A stretch of 34,663 bases of DNA from JALOAD01 sp023228995 [NCBI: Candidatus Muiribacterium halophilum]. Lineage in GTDB: Bacteria > Muiribacteriota > Muiribacteriia > Muiribacteriales. Each line of letters opens with the position of its first letter. Within the stretch, counting starts at the first letter, position 1. The stretch spans positions 1 through 34,663 of the forward strand of contig JALOAD010000038.1 in NCBI GenBank assembly GCA_023228995.1. Reading direction: 5' to 3'. The notes below the pieces were generated by a model, which did not search any database, was not told the origin of the DNA, and saw only the letters and a program-made list of their open reading frames with translations. Made by a program: the position numbers and the translations under genes. Shown piece by piece: positions 23,095-31,587 of the stretch.

Positions 23095-23982
23095 TCAATA
23101 GCCTCTTTCGTCATGAAACGATGGAGGCATATTGTATTCTTTGATATTAGCAGTTTGTTTTATTATGTTATCTAAAGAAATAAGCATTTTTTCTTTATCT
23201 TTTTGAAGCGTTCCATTTATATTGACAATATTTGAAGCGTGATTTGATCTAAATATTGTTTTTATATTTATATTTATAATTATATCATGCATTTCTTCGA
23301 AAATTTCTCTTTTGGTAAGAAGTTTGAGAGAATTTATATAATTATCATTTCCGCCATAAATAAGTGTTAAAAGACTAAAGTATTCGGGAACAGAAGAGTT
23401 AACAACATTTGCAGTTTCAATTGAATGTTCTTTTGAAAAAATCTTGCCTCCTAAACCGAGTATTGCAGTAACAGATACTTTGCAATTTCCTTTGTGAATA
23501 AGTTCACAAGCTTGTATAAACTGTCTTGCAGTATTACCTTTTTTGGCATAATCAAGAAGAGATTGTGAACCGCTTTCAAGACCTATGTAAAAAAGCCTAA
23601 GTTTTTTTTCATTCATTAATTTAAAATCATTTTCCGAAAAATTCAAAACACTATTAGCAGTTGCATAAGCTGAAATTCTATTTAGATTAGGAAATAAATC
23701 TTCTATTAATTCTAATAATTCAAATAAATATTTTTTACCTACAAATAAAGCATCACCATCACCTAAAAATATTTTTTTAACAGAAAGACGAAAATCAACC
23801 GGCAGACGATTGAGTTTTTGTTTTAAATTTTCATAAGATTGTATATAAAGTTTTTTTTGCTTGTACATTCCACAAAAAAGACATGAATTTTGAGAACACC
23901 CATTCATGACCTGAATAATAAATGAATAAGCTTCAGAAGGTGGGCGAAAAACAGGTTCTGTATAATGAAAGTCAATAAACAT
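23095..23982 (-). CDS. Radical SAM protein
   Basis: A 295-aa protein with the cluster-binding motif CSQNSCLFCGMY (Cys29, Cys34, Cys37; C-x4-C-x2-C), a spacing seen in a subset of radical SAM enzymes of the Elp3/HemN-like superfamily. The SAM-site block LGDGDALF (about 73-80) and YIGLESGSQSLLDYAKKG (about 132-149) follow. It should bind a 4Fe-4S cluster and S-adenosylmethionine to start radical chemistry; the substrate is unknown. It has an AAGGA ribosome site and no operon partner. Confidence 0.85.
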   Translation of the reverse strand: MFIDFHYTEPVFRPPSEAYSFIIQVMNGCSQNSCLFCGMYKQKKLYIQSYENLKQKLNRLPVDFRLSVKKIFLGDGDALFVGKKYLFELLELIEDLFPNLNRISAYATANSVLNFSENDFKLMNEKKLRLFYIGLESGSQSLLDYAKKGNTARQFIQACELIHKGNCKVSVTAILGLGGKIFSKEHSIETANVVNSSVPEYFSLLTLIYGGNDNYINSLKLLTKREIFEEMHDIIININIKTIFRSNHASNIVNINGTLQKDKEKMLISLDNIIKQTANIKEYNMPPSFHDERGY

Positions 23983-24210
23983 ATTTTAATCCTTATTTTT
24001 TTATATTTCTATTAAAGCTCTAAATTATGTATTTATTCAGAGGATTCAATTATACCAAAATTTTCTTTGAATGACTTTAAAATATTATATTTTAATGTTA
24101 ATACTAAAATGTATATATAAAAATTATTATAATAATAATAAGTTTATTATTATATAAAAAAGTGTTATCATTAAAATAATCTTTATAAAATTAACTTGAA
24201 GGGGCTAGAA

Positions 24211-25923
24211 GTGAAGATTGTAAAAAAACAGGTTTCCAACCTAAAAAATGGAGAAATAATAGCAAGTCCTGTTATTTTTAACGGTGCTATTATAGTTTCA
24301 AAAAATACTGAAATTGATGATAATATTATTTCAAGATTAAATGAATCAAAGATAAAGTATGTCAAAATTAAGAAAGAAGATTTAGCGGAACCTGTTGAGG
24401 AAACCGGTTCTCAATTTAATAGTTTAAAAAACAAATTTCTTAATTTTAATGATAATTCAAATCCTGTAGAAGTTTCATCTACAATAAGAAGATTAGGTAA
24501 TTTTGATAATCGAGAATTTGTGGATATTATAAAAATAGGTTTTAAAAAATTTTCAAATGTTACAATAATAAATGAACTTATAATTCAATGTAAAAGAGTT
24601 AATCCTGATGAAGAACTTTTTAATTATTTAAAGAGTTTTTTATATTCAAAAGATAAAAACATTGTTCTTTCTTCAATATTCATACTTGAAAAATATAGAA
24701 ATATTGTAGGTAATTTTCCTTTTTTATTAAAAGCAATTACAGCAACTAAAGATAAAGATGTTGTAAATAGAATATTAGAATTTTTCAAGTCATTTCCAGA
24801 AGAACAGATAATTCCTATTTTAAAATCAATGCTTAAAACTACAGCAGATAATATTTTAAAACATGCAATTCTTTTTGTATTAAAAATAATTATTGCAAAA
24901 GAATCAACAAAAAATCAAAAAAAGAAAAAAGGAAATATAAAAAAAGAAAAACTTCCTGAATTTTCAGAAGAATCTAAAACATCAGACTATGACTATTATG
25001 TACCATCAGATATTAAAGTCAAAGATATTAAAGATGCTGCTGATGTATTTAAAACAAATTATATTAAAGCAAATAAAAGTGTTGAAAAAATCTTTACAAA
25101 TATGGCAAACAATAAAGCAGTAGATTTTTCAGAAATTAGAAATGTTGTATCATCTCTTGTTGATGAGATATTTTTTAATAGAGATCTTGTTTCAAGATTA
25201 AGAAATATTTATGTTGGTGATAATTACCTTTGTAGCCATTCTATAAATGTTTGTATACTATCTATGCTTACTGCTATGTTTATGGATTATGAGACAAATA
25301 ATATAGCCGAAATTGGTATAGCTGCATTGCTTGCTGATGTTGGTATGATGAATGTAAAAGATCATGTTTGGAAAAAACAGGGAGTACTTTCTTTAGATGA
25401 TATTGAACTTATAAAATATCATGTATTTGATGGACTTGATCTTTTAAAAAAATCAGATGAATTAAAAGATATAATCGCAACAGTTGCATTGATGCATCAT
25501 GAGAGGTTAGATGGTACTGGTTATCTTGGCTTTAAAGGTAAAGATATAGTAAAACATGCAAGAATTGTTGCAGTTTGTGATGTATATGATGCTTTGACTT
25601 CAATAAGAAGTTACAGAAAATCTTTTTCTTCATATAGAGCTTTAAATTATATAGTTTCCAATACACCAGAAAAATTTGACAGGGAAGTAGTAAGAGCTTT
25701 TATAAAACATATTGGAGTTTTTCCAATTGGTTCAAAAGTCTTGTTAAGTAATGGTAAGGAAGCGGTTGTAACTGGTACAAATAATGGTTATTGGTTTAAA
25801 CCTAAAATAAATCTTGAAATAGATAATCTTGATGAATTTAACTTGAAAGTTGAAAAAGATATTTTTATTAAAAGTATAATAACTGGAGAAGATGAACAAT
25901 ATGAAGATTGGAGTTGTATCTGA
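24211..25923 (+). CDS. HD-GYP-like protein with degenerate catalytic motifs and helical repeats
   Basis: A 570-aa protein. The N-terminus (1-45) resembles the small leader domain of HD-GYP proteins. Residues about 75-240 are repeated helices of HEAT type, followed by a Lys-rich linker. The HD-GYP domain is at about 330-500. The metal-binding HD pair is AD (LLADVGM, Ala375-Asp376) where active enzymes have LLHDIGK, and GYP is GYL in HHERLDGTGYL (429-439). Active forms hydrolyse cyclic di-GMP, but the loss of the HD histidine suggests this one binds or senses rather than cuts. GTG 24211 is the start because AAGGGG lies six bases upstream; TTG 24196 is less likely. The 3' end overlaps the next gene. 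Confidence 0.82.
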   Translation: MKIVKKQVSNLKNGEIIASPVIFNGAIIVSKNTEIDDNIISRLNESKIKYVKIKKEDLAEPVEETGSQFNSLKNKFLNFNDNSNPVEVSSTIRRLGNFDNREFVDIIKIGFKKFSNVTIINELIIQCKRVNPDEELFNYLKSFLYSKDKNIVLSSIFILEKYRNIVGNFPFLLKAITATKDKDVVNRILEFFKSFPEEQIIPILKSMLKTTADNILKHAILFVLKIIIAKESTKNQKKKKGNIKKEKLPEFSEESKTSDYDYYVPSDIKVKDIKDAADVFKTNYIKANKSVEKIFTNMANNKAVDFSEIRNVVSSLVDEIFFNRDLVSRLRNIYVGDNYLCSHSINVCILSMLTAMFMDYETNNIAEIGIAALLADVGMMNVKDHVWKKQGVLSLDDIELIKYHVFDGLDLLKKSDELKDIIATVALMHHERLDGTGYLGFKGKDIVKHARIVAVCDVYDALTSIRSYRKSFSSYRALNYIVSNTPEKFDREVVRAFIKHIGVFPIGSKVLLSNGKEAVVTGTNNGYWFKPKINLEIDNLDEFNLKVEKDIFIKSIITGEDEQYEDWSCI

Positions 25924-26404
25924 CACGCATTATGATGTTTTAGAAGGTAATATAAAAAAATTCTTTGAAAATTTATCCAATGAAGTTGATTTTCTTATTC
26001 ATGCTGGAGATATAGATAAACTTGATTTTCTAATAGATCTTAAAATGATGTTTGAAAATAGATTTGTTGCGGTATCTGGTAATATGGATAGTGGTAAAAT
26101 TCTTGAACATTTAAATGATATTGAGACTATTACAATTGAAAAGCTCCGTATATCAGTTACTCATACTGGAGGGCACCCTTCAGAAACAGTTGAAAAAGCT
26201 ATTGAAACATTCAAAAAAACTCCATCAGATATAATTATTTTTGGGCATTCCCACCATCCTTATAACCAATATCATGGAAAAACACTTCTTTTTAATCCTG
26301 GCAGTCTTATGGATAAAAGATATGCACCTTATACTTCTTATGGTATTTTAGAAATAAACAATGGAAAGATAATTTCCTCAAATATTATACCGGTAACTGT
26401 TTAA
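25901..26404 (+). CDS. YfcE/MJ0936-type metallophosphoesterase
   Basis: A 167-aa calcineurin-like phosphodiesterase with every family motif: SDTH (Asp8, His10), HAGDID, SGNMD, THTGG, FGHSHHP and NPGSL. These residues hold two metal ions, usually Mn. Relatives hydrolyse phosphodiesters of unknown physiological identity. ATG 25901 gives the usual MKIGVVSDTH start; ATG 25892 adds three residues and is also possible. The gene overlaps the end of the HD-GYP-like gene by 23 bases, so they are translationally coupled and may share a nucleotide-signalling task, which is inferred only. Confidence 0.9.
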   Translation: MKIGVVSDTHYDVLEGNIKKFFENLSNEVDFLIHAGDIDKLDFLIDLKMMFENRFVAVSGNMDSGKILEHLNDIETITIEKLRISVTHTGGHPSETVEKAIETFKKTPSDIIIFGHSHHPYNQYHGKTLLFNPGSLMDKRYAPYTSYGILEINNGKIISSNIIPVTV

Positions 26405-26547
26405 ATATTAGATAGTTTCTGCATACTTTTTATACATTGAAATATTGAATAAATCTGTTAACATTAGAAATGTTCAGACAATTTTATTGTATTTTGTTTG
26501 GTATGGTTTTTGTATATATAAAACTCAAAATCACTTCGGAGGGACAA

Positions 26548-27420
26548 ATGGGCATTGATAAAGAATTTATTGGTTCTAGTCAGATTGCTAAAAAAGCGGA
26601 AAAAAGTCAAGAAAAGGTAGCTGAGCTTCCAAAAGAATACGGAGATACAAAAATAGTAGCTCTAATAAAAGATCCATTGTGGATACATGCATATTGGGAA
26701 GTTAGTCCTTCAAAAAAAGAAGATCTTCAAAATATTTTAGGAGATTCTTTTCATAATTTAGGATATACATTGAGAATATACGATGTTACCAGAATAGATT
26801 TTAATGGTGATAATTCAAATTCATATTTTGATATATCTGTTGGACATGATGCAAGATCCTGGTATGTAAATGTAGGAAATCCCGGAAGTGATTACATAAT
26901 TGATCTTGGAATAATGACACCTGAAGGACAGTTTATTCTTATTGCTCGTTCAAATAAAGTCACAACTCCAAGAAACTCTGTAAGTAATAATATTGACGAG
27001 CAGTGGATGATGGTAGAAGAACAGTTTGCTAAGATACTTGAGTTATCCGGTCACGGTAGTTTTGGAAAAGCTTCAGCAGATATAATGGGTGAAATTACCA
27101 AAAGATTGTTTTCAGAGCATAATCTTTCATCTAGTACAATTTCATCAATGTCATCTGATACAATACAAGCAAGAAAGCCTAATAAAGAACAGGATGATTT
27201 CTGGTTTAAAGTAGGAGCTGAACTTATAATATATGGTGAAACCCTACCAGATGCTCAAGTTAAAATAAATGGCAATATAATCAAATTAAGAAATGATGGC
27301 AGTTTTTCTTTAAGAATTGATCTTCCTGATGGAAATTATCCGTTTCCAATCGAGGCAGAATCAAAAAACAAAAAACATAAAAGAAATGTCAGCATTGATG
27401 TTAATAAATCCACCCATTAA
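26548..27420 (+). CDS. DUF4912 domain protein
   Basis: A 290-aa protein. The DUF4912 domain at about residues 30-160 contains ALIKDPLWIHAYWEVSP, YTLRIYDVT, FDISVGHDARSWYVNVGNP and DLGIMTPEGQFILIARSN, a beta-rich fold of unknown function. A second beta-rich block (about 210-285) has KINGNIIKLRNDGSFSLRI, like an Ig or carboxypeptidase-regulatory repeat. The start at 26548 has a perfect GGAGGG site; an upstream in-frame ATG at 26470 adds 26 residues without a ribosome site. It lies 11 bases upstream of the GH57 gene. This pairing, known from several phyla, suggests a role in glycogen or alpha-glucan metabolism. Confidence 0.88.
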   Translation: MGIDKEFIGSSQIAKKAEKSQEKVAELPKEYGDTKIVALIKDPLWIHAYWEVSPSKKEDLQNILGDSFHNLGYTLRIYDVTRIDFNGDNSNSYFDISVGHDARSWYVNVGNPGSDYIIDLGIMTPEGQFILIARSNKVTTPRNSVSNNIDEQWMMVEEQFAKILELSGHGSFGKASADIMGEITKRLFSEHNLSSSTISSMSSDTIQARKPNKEQDDFWFKVGAELIIYGETLPDAQVKINGNIIKLRNDGSFSLRIDLPDGNYPFPIEAESKNKKHKRNVSIDVNKSTH

Positions 27421-27431
27421 GGAGAAAATAA

Positions 27432-29024
27432 ATGAGTAAAAAAGGATATCTTGCATTATTATTGCACGCACATCTTCCATTTGTAAGACACCCGGAATAT
27501 GATAGATTTTTAGAAGAAGACTGGTTATATGAAGCAATTACTGAAACTTATATACCTCTTATAAAAGTTTTTGAAGAACTTTCAAGTGAAGGAGTTAATT
27601 GGAAACTTACAATGTCATGTACTCCTCCATTAATGGAAATGTTAACAGATGAGCTTCTTCAGAATAGATATTTAAGGCATTTAGATATGCTTATTGAACT
27701 TTCAGAAAAAGAAGTAGTTAGAACACAATTAAATTCTGAATTTAATAAAACAGCAAGAATGTATAACAGGAAATTTGGTGAATGTAGAGATTTATTTTTA
27801 AGATATAACAAAAATATGGTATCAGCACTTGCGAAATTTTATTATCAGGGTAATCTTGAACTAATAACTTGTTCTGCAACACACGGATTTTTTCCACTTA
27901 TGGTTAATCAAGAAGCTAAAAATGCTCAGCTAAGACAAGCAGTGAAATGTTTTAGAGAACATGTTGGTTCAAATCCAAGAGGTATATGGAATGCTGAATG
28001 TGGTTATCATCCTGGTGATGATAAATTACTTGATAAAAATGGAATAAGATTTTTCTTTACAGATGCACATGGTATTCTTTATTCTGATCCAAGACCAAAA
28101 TATGGAGTTTTTGCACCTATTTATTGTCCAAGTAAAGTAGCAGCATTTGGTAGAGATATTGAATCTTCAAAATCAGTATGGTCATCTATAGAAGGTTATC
28201 CAGGTGATTATAATTATAGAGAATTTTATAGAGATATTGGATTTGATCTTGATTACGAATATCTTGAACCATATTTGCATGGTGGTGGTATAAGAACGAA
28301 TTTAGGTATAAAATATCATAAAATAACTGGAAAAACTAAACAGAAAGAAGCTTACAATGAAGAAACTGCAAATAAAAAAGCAGAAGAACATGCAGCTAAC
28401 TTTGTTTATAACAGAGAAAGACAGGTTGAACATTTATCTAGTATAATGGATAGAAAACCTATTATTGTATCTCCTTATGATGCAGAGTTATATGGTCATT
28501 GGTGGTATGAAGGACCTGAATTTTTAAAACATGTTTTAAGAAAAACTGCATTGTATTCTGAAACATTAGAACTCACAACACCTTATGAATATTTAAAAGC
28601 AAATCCTGTTAATCAGGTAGCGACTCCATCACTTTCAACTTGGGGTGCTGAAGGTTATTGTGAAGTATGGCTTAATGGTACAAATGATTGGAAATATAGA
28701 CATCTTCACAAAGCACAAGAAAGAATGATACAGCTTGCCAATCAGAATGATAATGCAGAAGGAATGAATGAAAGGGCTTTGAATCAGATGGCTAGAGAAT
28801 TATTTTTAGCACAGAGTTCTGACTGGGCTTTCATTATGACTACTAATACCATGGTGCCTTATGCAATTAAAAGAACTAGAGATCATATAAATAGATTTAA
28901 CTCTTTATTTGATATGGTTAGTTCAGATAAAATTGATTCTTCTTATCTATACAATCTTGAAAGCAAAGATAATATATTTAAAAACACTATTGATTACCGA
29001 GATTTTCAGACTAAAAATTTATGA
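27432..29024 (+). CDS. GH57 1,4-alpha-glucan branching enzyme
   Basis: A 530-aa glycoside hydrolase family 57 protein. The N-terminal LALLLHAHLPFVRHPEY and the second motif GFFPLM are typical. The nucleophile is Glu189 in GIWNAECGYHPG and the acid/base is Asp350 in SPYDAELYGHWWYEG, positions close to those of archaeal GH57 branching enzymes. A helical C-terminal region with SDWAFIMTTNTMVPYA completes the family pattern. It would transfer alpha-1,4-glucan segments to make alpha-1,6 branches in glycogen. The upstream DUF4912 gene and a downstream 47-aa membrane peptide gene are tightly linked. No glycogen synthase is in the window. Confidence 0.9.
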   Translation: MSKKGYLALLLHAHLPFVRHPEYDRFLEEDWLYEAITETYIPLIKVFEELSSEGVNWKLTMSCTPPLMEMLTDELLQNRYLRHLDMLIELSEKEVVRTQLNSEFNKTARMYNRKFGECRDLFLRYNKNMVSALAKFYYQGNLELITCSATHGFFPLMVNQEAKNAQLRQAVKCFREHVGSNPRGIWNAECGYHPGDDKLLDKNGIRFFFTDAHGILYSDPRPKYGVFAPIYCPSKVAAFGRDIESSKSVWSSIEGYPGDYNYREFYRDIGFDLDYEYLEPYLHGGGIRTNLGIKYHKITGKTKQKEAYNEETANKKAEEHAANFVYNRERQVEHLSSIMDRKPIIVSPYDAELYGHWWYEGPEFLKHVLRKTALYSETLELTTPYEYLKANPVNQVATPSLSTWGAEGYCEVWLNGTNDWKYRHLHKAQERMIQLANQNDNAEGMNERALNQMARELFLAQSSDWAFIMTTNTMVPYAIKRTRDHINRFNSLFDMVSSDKIDSSYLYNLESKDNIFKNTIDYRDFQTKNL

Positions 29025-29164
29025 GTAGTGGAGAATTTTATAAAAAATTTGGTATAGGTTTTGGATTTTTTGTATTTTTATGGTACTTTTTGTTTATATG
29101 GATGTTGCCATCAGCATTTAAAATGTTTTTATCGGTAATAAAAGAAAGTATTAAAGATAAATAA
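29021..29164 (+). CDS. 47-aa single-pass membrane peptide coupled to the GH57 gene
   Basis: A small frame starting in an ATGA overlap with the branching enzyme stop (29021-29024). It encodes MSSGEFYKKFGIGF, then one very hydrophobic helix (about residues 11-30, aromatic-rich), then a charged amphipathic tail ending KESIKDK. A strong terminator follows within the stop region, so it closes the operon. I do not recognise the family. The overlap, the terminator and the clean hydropathy profile support it as a real gene. Confidence 0.6.
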   Translation: MSSGEFYKKFGIGFGFFVFLWYFLFIWMLPSAFKMFLSVIKESIKDK

Positions 29165-29191
29165 AGAAGCGTATTCAAAATACGCTTCTTT
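29163..29191 (+). terminator. Terminator after the GH57 operon
   Basis: A perfect 13-bp stem, AAAGAAGCGTATT (29163-29175) and AATACGCTTCTTT (29179-29191), with a 3-base loop. Confidence 0.8.
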
Positions 29192-29211
29192 GATTTAAAT
29201 AGATAGTTTAA

Positions 29212-29240
29212 TTGACCATGTATTTCTTTTAATGTAATAT
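29212..29240 (+). promoter_or_regulatory. Promoter of the polyferredoxin gene, predicted leaderless
   Basis: TTGACC (29212-29217), 17-bp spacer, TAATAT (29235-29240). The ATG at 29247 is where transcription should start, and there is no Shine-Dalgarno. Confidence 0.55.
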
Positions 29241-29246
29241 TTTAAT

Positions 29247-30071
29247 ATGAAAAGAATAATTATGCAGATACTTTCGTTTTTTACAATAAATCCACATTTA
29301 AAAAATTATCTAGTGCCTGAATTATATCAAGGCAGTCTTAAAAAAATATGTATTCCTTCATTAAACTGTTGGTCATGTCCGGCAGCTAGTTTTTCATGTC
29401 CAATAGGAGCAATACAAAATTTTGTATCATATTCAAAATATTTATTATCATTTTATACAATTGGGACTTTAGCAATTGTAATGAGTCTTACAGGAAGATT
29501 TTTTTGCGGATTTGTTTGTCCGTTTGGATTTTTACAAGATATTATACATAAGATTCCAGCTAAAAAAGTTAAGATTGATACAAATAAATCAAAATTCTCA
29601 CAGTATTTTTTTCTTATTATATTTGTATTTTTTTTACCATGGTTAACTGGAGAACCATGGTTTTCTAAAATATGTCCTTCAGGATTTTTTCTAGCTTCTA
29701 TTCCATTTATAATTGCTGATATTAGTATATTAAATAATGTATCTTATTTCTTTTATATCAAAACAGTAATAGCAACAATATTTTTTTATTCAGCTATAAA
29801 AATATCAAGACCGTTTTGTCAATATGTTTGTCCAATAGGAACCATTTTTGAAACTTTCAGACCATTTTCATTTTCAGGTATAAAAGTAGATAAAGATAAG
29901 TGTATTAAATGTAAAAAATGTTTTAGAGTATGTATTATGGATGCTTCACCTTATAAATCTCCTTATAATTGTATTCAATGTGGAAAATGTATAAAAGAAT
30001 GTCCTACCAAAGCTTTAACAATAAAATATCTATTTTATTCTTACGGAGATGCAAGTTATGAAAAGTTATAA
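29247..30071 (+). CDS. Membrane-bound 4Fe-4S polyferredoxin (NapH/YccM-type)
   Basis: A 274-aa protein with about four to five membrane helices and many cysteines: CWSCPAASFSCPIGA near residue 36, FCGFVCPFGFLQDI (about 87-100), FCQYVCPIGT (about 190-199), then two C-terminal ferredoxin motifs, CIKCKKCFRVC and CIQCGKCIKECP, for two 4Fe-4S clusters. Such proteins move electrons between the quinone pool or ferredoxin and a membrane enzyme. A partner reductase is not adjacent. The gene overlaps a 43-aa CxxC peptide gene by 14 bases. Confidence 0.85.
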   Translation: MKRIIMQILSFFTINPHLKNYLVPELYQGSLKKICIPSLNCWSCPAASFSCPIGAIQNFVSYSKYLLSFYTIGTLAIVMSLTGRFFCGFVCPFGFLQDIIHKIPAKKVKIDTNKSKFSQYFFLIIFVFFLPWLTGEPWFSKICPSGFFLASIPFIIADISILNNVSYFFYIKTVIATIFFYSAIKISRPFCQYVCPIGTIFETFRPFSFSGIKVDKDKCIKCKKCFRVCIMDASPYKSPYNCIQCGKCIKECPTKALTIKYLFYSYGDASYEKL

Positions 30072-30189
30072 AAAGGTTATATTTTTAATTTTCTCTGTTA
30101 TTTTTATACTTTTTGGAATTTATTTAAATGAACCTTTTACAATAAAACAAATCGGCTCATTTCTTTGTCATGGTTGTTTGGGTTTTTAA
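30058..30189 (+). CDS. 43-aa membrane peptide with C-terminal CHGC motif
   Basis: A small frame with a good GGAG site nine bases before its ATG, overlapping the polyferredoxin end by 14 bases. It has a Lys-rich start, one hydrophobic helix (about 8-22), then a short exposed segment ending SFLCHGCLGF. The CxxC pair could bind metal or a cluster, or be redox active, and the coupling suggests an accessory part of the electron-transfer complex. I do not know a family name. Confidence 0.65.
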   Translation: MKSYKKVIFLIFSVIFILFGIYLNEPFTIKQIGSFLCHGCLGF

Positions 30190-30288
30190 TTTAAAAACAG
30201 GTTAATTGAAATATCTTCTATAATTTTATATAATCCAATTAAATGATTTAAAGCTATATTTATTAAAAATTTATTAAGGAGAGATTAT

Positions 30289-31374
30289 ATGAATGAATTC
30301 ATGGAAAAAGTAAGAATTAATTTAGATTTTCTAAATAGTGGATTTTTTAAAAAAGGTTTTTTAGGAAATTCAATAGGAAGATATATTGTTGCTCTTGCAG
30401 TATTGCTTGTTGGTTTTATGATTTTAAAAGTAATAAAAACTTTTGTTGTAAGTAAATTAAAAAAAATAACAGAAAAGACTAAAAATAATTTTGATGATTT
30501 TCTTTTAGAGTTTTTTGAAAAGACTTTATTTCCAGTTTTAGATTATGGTGTTTTTTATCTTTCTATAATTCAATTAAATTTAAATGTAGGTTTGTTAAAA
30601 TTAGTTTATTCCATTGGAATAATATTTCTTTCAATTCAATTTACGAGATTTTTTTATGCAGTATTAGAATACATAATACATCAAAAATGGGATACAGCTG
30701 AAAATTCTCTTAAGACAACTGGAGTAATGACATTTATAAAAATATTATTTGGTTGTCTTTGTGCTTTATTTATATTAGATAATCTTGGATTTAATATATC
30801 TACTGTAATAGCAGGTCTTGGAGTAGGTGGTGTTGCTATAGCTTTAGCTTCTCAAAATATACTAAATGATCTTTTTAATCATTTTGTTATATTTTTTGAT
30901 AAACCTTTTGAAATTGGTGATTTTATAATTGTTGGAGAATATGCTGGTTCAATAAAACATATTGGAATTAAAACAACAAGAATATCATCTATAAGTGGTG
31001 AAGAAATTGTATTTTCAAATTCTGATTTGACTGGAAGTAGAATAAAAAATTATAAAAGAATGGAAAAAAGAAGAATTGTATTTGAAATTGGAGTTGTTTA
31101 TGGAACTCCAAAAGAACAAATTGCTGAAATACCAAATATTATAAAAAACATAATTGAAAAAATTGAAAATGTAGAATTTTCAAGAAGTCATTTTAAAAAT
31201 TTTGCAGCATATTCAATGAATTTCGAAACAGTATATTTTGTTTTAGGAAATGATTTTGGTGCTTTTAGAGATATACAACAGATAATTAATAACAAAATAT
31301 ATCAGGAATTTGAAGATAGGAAAATAGAATTTGCATATCCAACACAGACATTATTTATTAATAAAGAATCGTAA
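30289..31374 (+). CDS. MscS-family mechanosensitive channel
   Basis: A 361-aa inner-membrane protein with four to five predicted helices. The pore-lining helix GLGVGGVAIALASQNILND (about 175-193) has the Gly/Ala pattern of MscS TM3, followed by FVIFFDKPFEIGDFI and the beta domain with RISSISGEEIVFSNSDL. It opens under membrane tension to release solutes after osmotic downshock, fitting the sodium symporter nearby. AAGGAG precedes the ATG. It is a single gene between a gap and a terminator. Confidence 0.9.
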   Translation: MNEFMEKVRINLDFLNSGFFKKGFLGNSIGRYIVALAVLLVGFMILKVIKTFVVSKLKKITEKTKNNFDDFLLEFFEKTLFPVLDYGVFYLSIIQLNLNVGLLKLVYSIGIIFLSIQFTRFFYAVLEYIIHQKWDTAENSLKTTGVMTFIKILFGCLCALFILDNLGFNISTVIAGLGVGGVAIALASQNILNDLFNHFVIFFDKPFEIGDFIIVGEYAGSIKHIGIKTTRISSISGEEIVFSNSDLTGSRIKNYKRMEKRRIVFEIGVVYGTPKEQIAEIPNIIKNIIEKIENVEFSRSHFKNFAAYSMNFETVYFVLGNDFGAFRDIQQIINNKIYQEFEDRKIEFAYPTQTLFINKES

Positions 31375-31434
31375 TATAATTGTGTATTCTTAATTGAACC
31401 TTCTGATTAAATAAACAAAAATCAATAAAATATC

Positions 31435-31468
31435 ATCCCGGCCTCATTGTAAGCCGGGATTTTTTTTT
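31435..31468 (+). terminator. Terminator after the MscS gene
   Basis: ATCCCGGC (31435-31442) and GCCGGGAT (31453-31460) followed by a T-run. Its stem shares the ATCCCGG core of the REP-like repeats and of the symporter terminator. Confidence 0.88.
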
Positions 31469-31503
31469 CTATTTACCGATAATATTTCATTTATATAAAG
31501 TTA

Positions 31504-31531
31504 TTGCAATGCAAAAATAAAGTAGTATAAT
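31504..31531 (+). promoter_or_regulatory. ackA promoter with a TGCAATGCA site on the -35
   Basis: TTGCAA (31504-31509), 16-bp spacer, perfect TATAAT (31526-31531). The palindrome core TGCAATGCA (31505-31513) covers the -35, so a bound repressor would block RNA polymerase. The core matches the sites at the symporter promoter. Confidence 0.6.
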
Positions 31532-31587
31532 TAAATTGTATTATAAAAAAACAAATAAAAGCTATAAGCTGGGAAATGGGAGATAAT

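Noticed and set aside
26470-26547. 26-residue N-terminal extension of the DUF4912 protein
   Set aside because: No ribosome site at 26470, whereas GGAGGG directly precedes the ATG at 26548.
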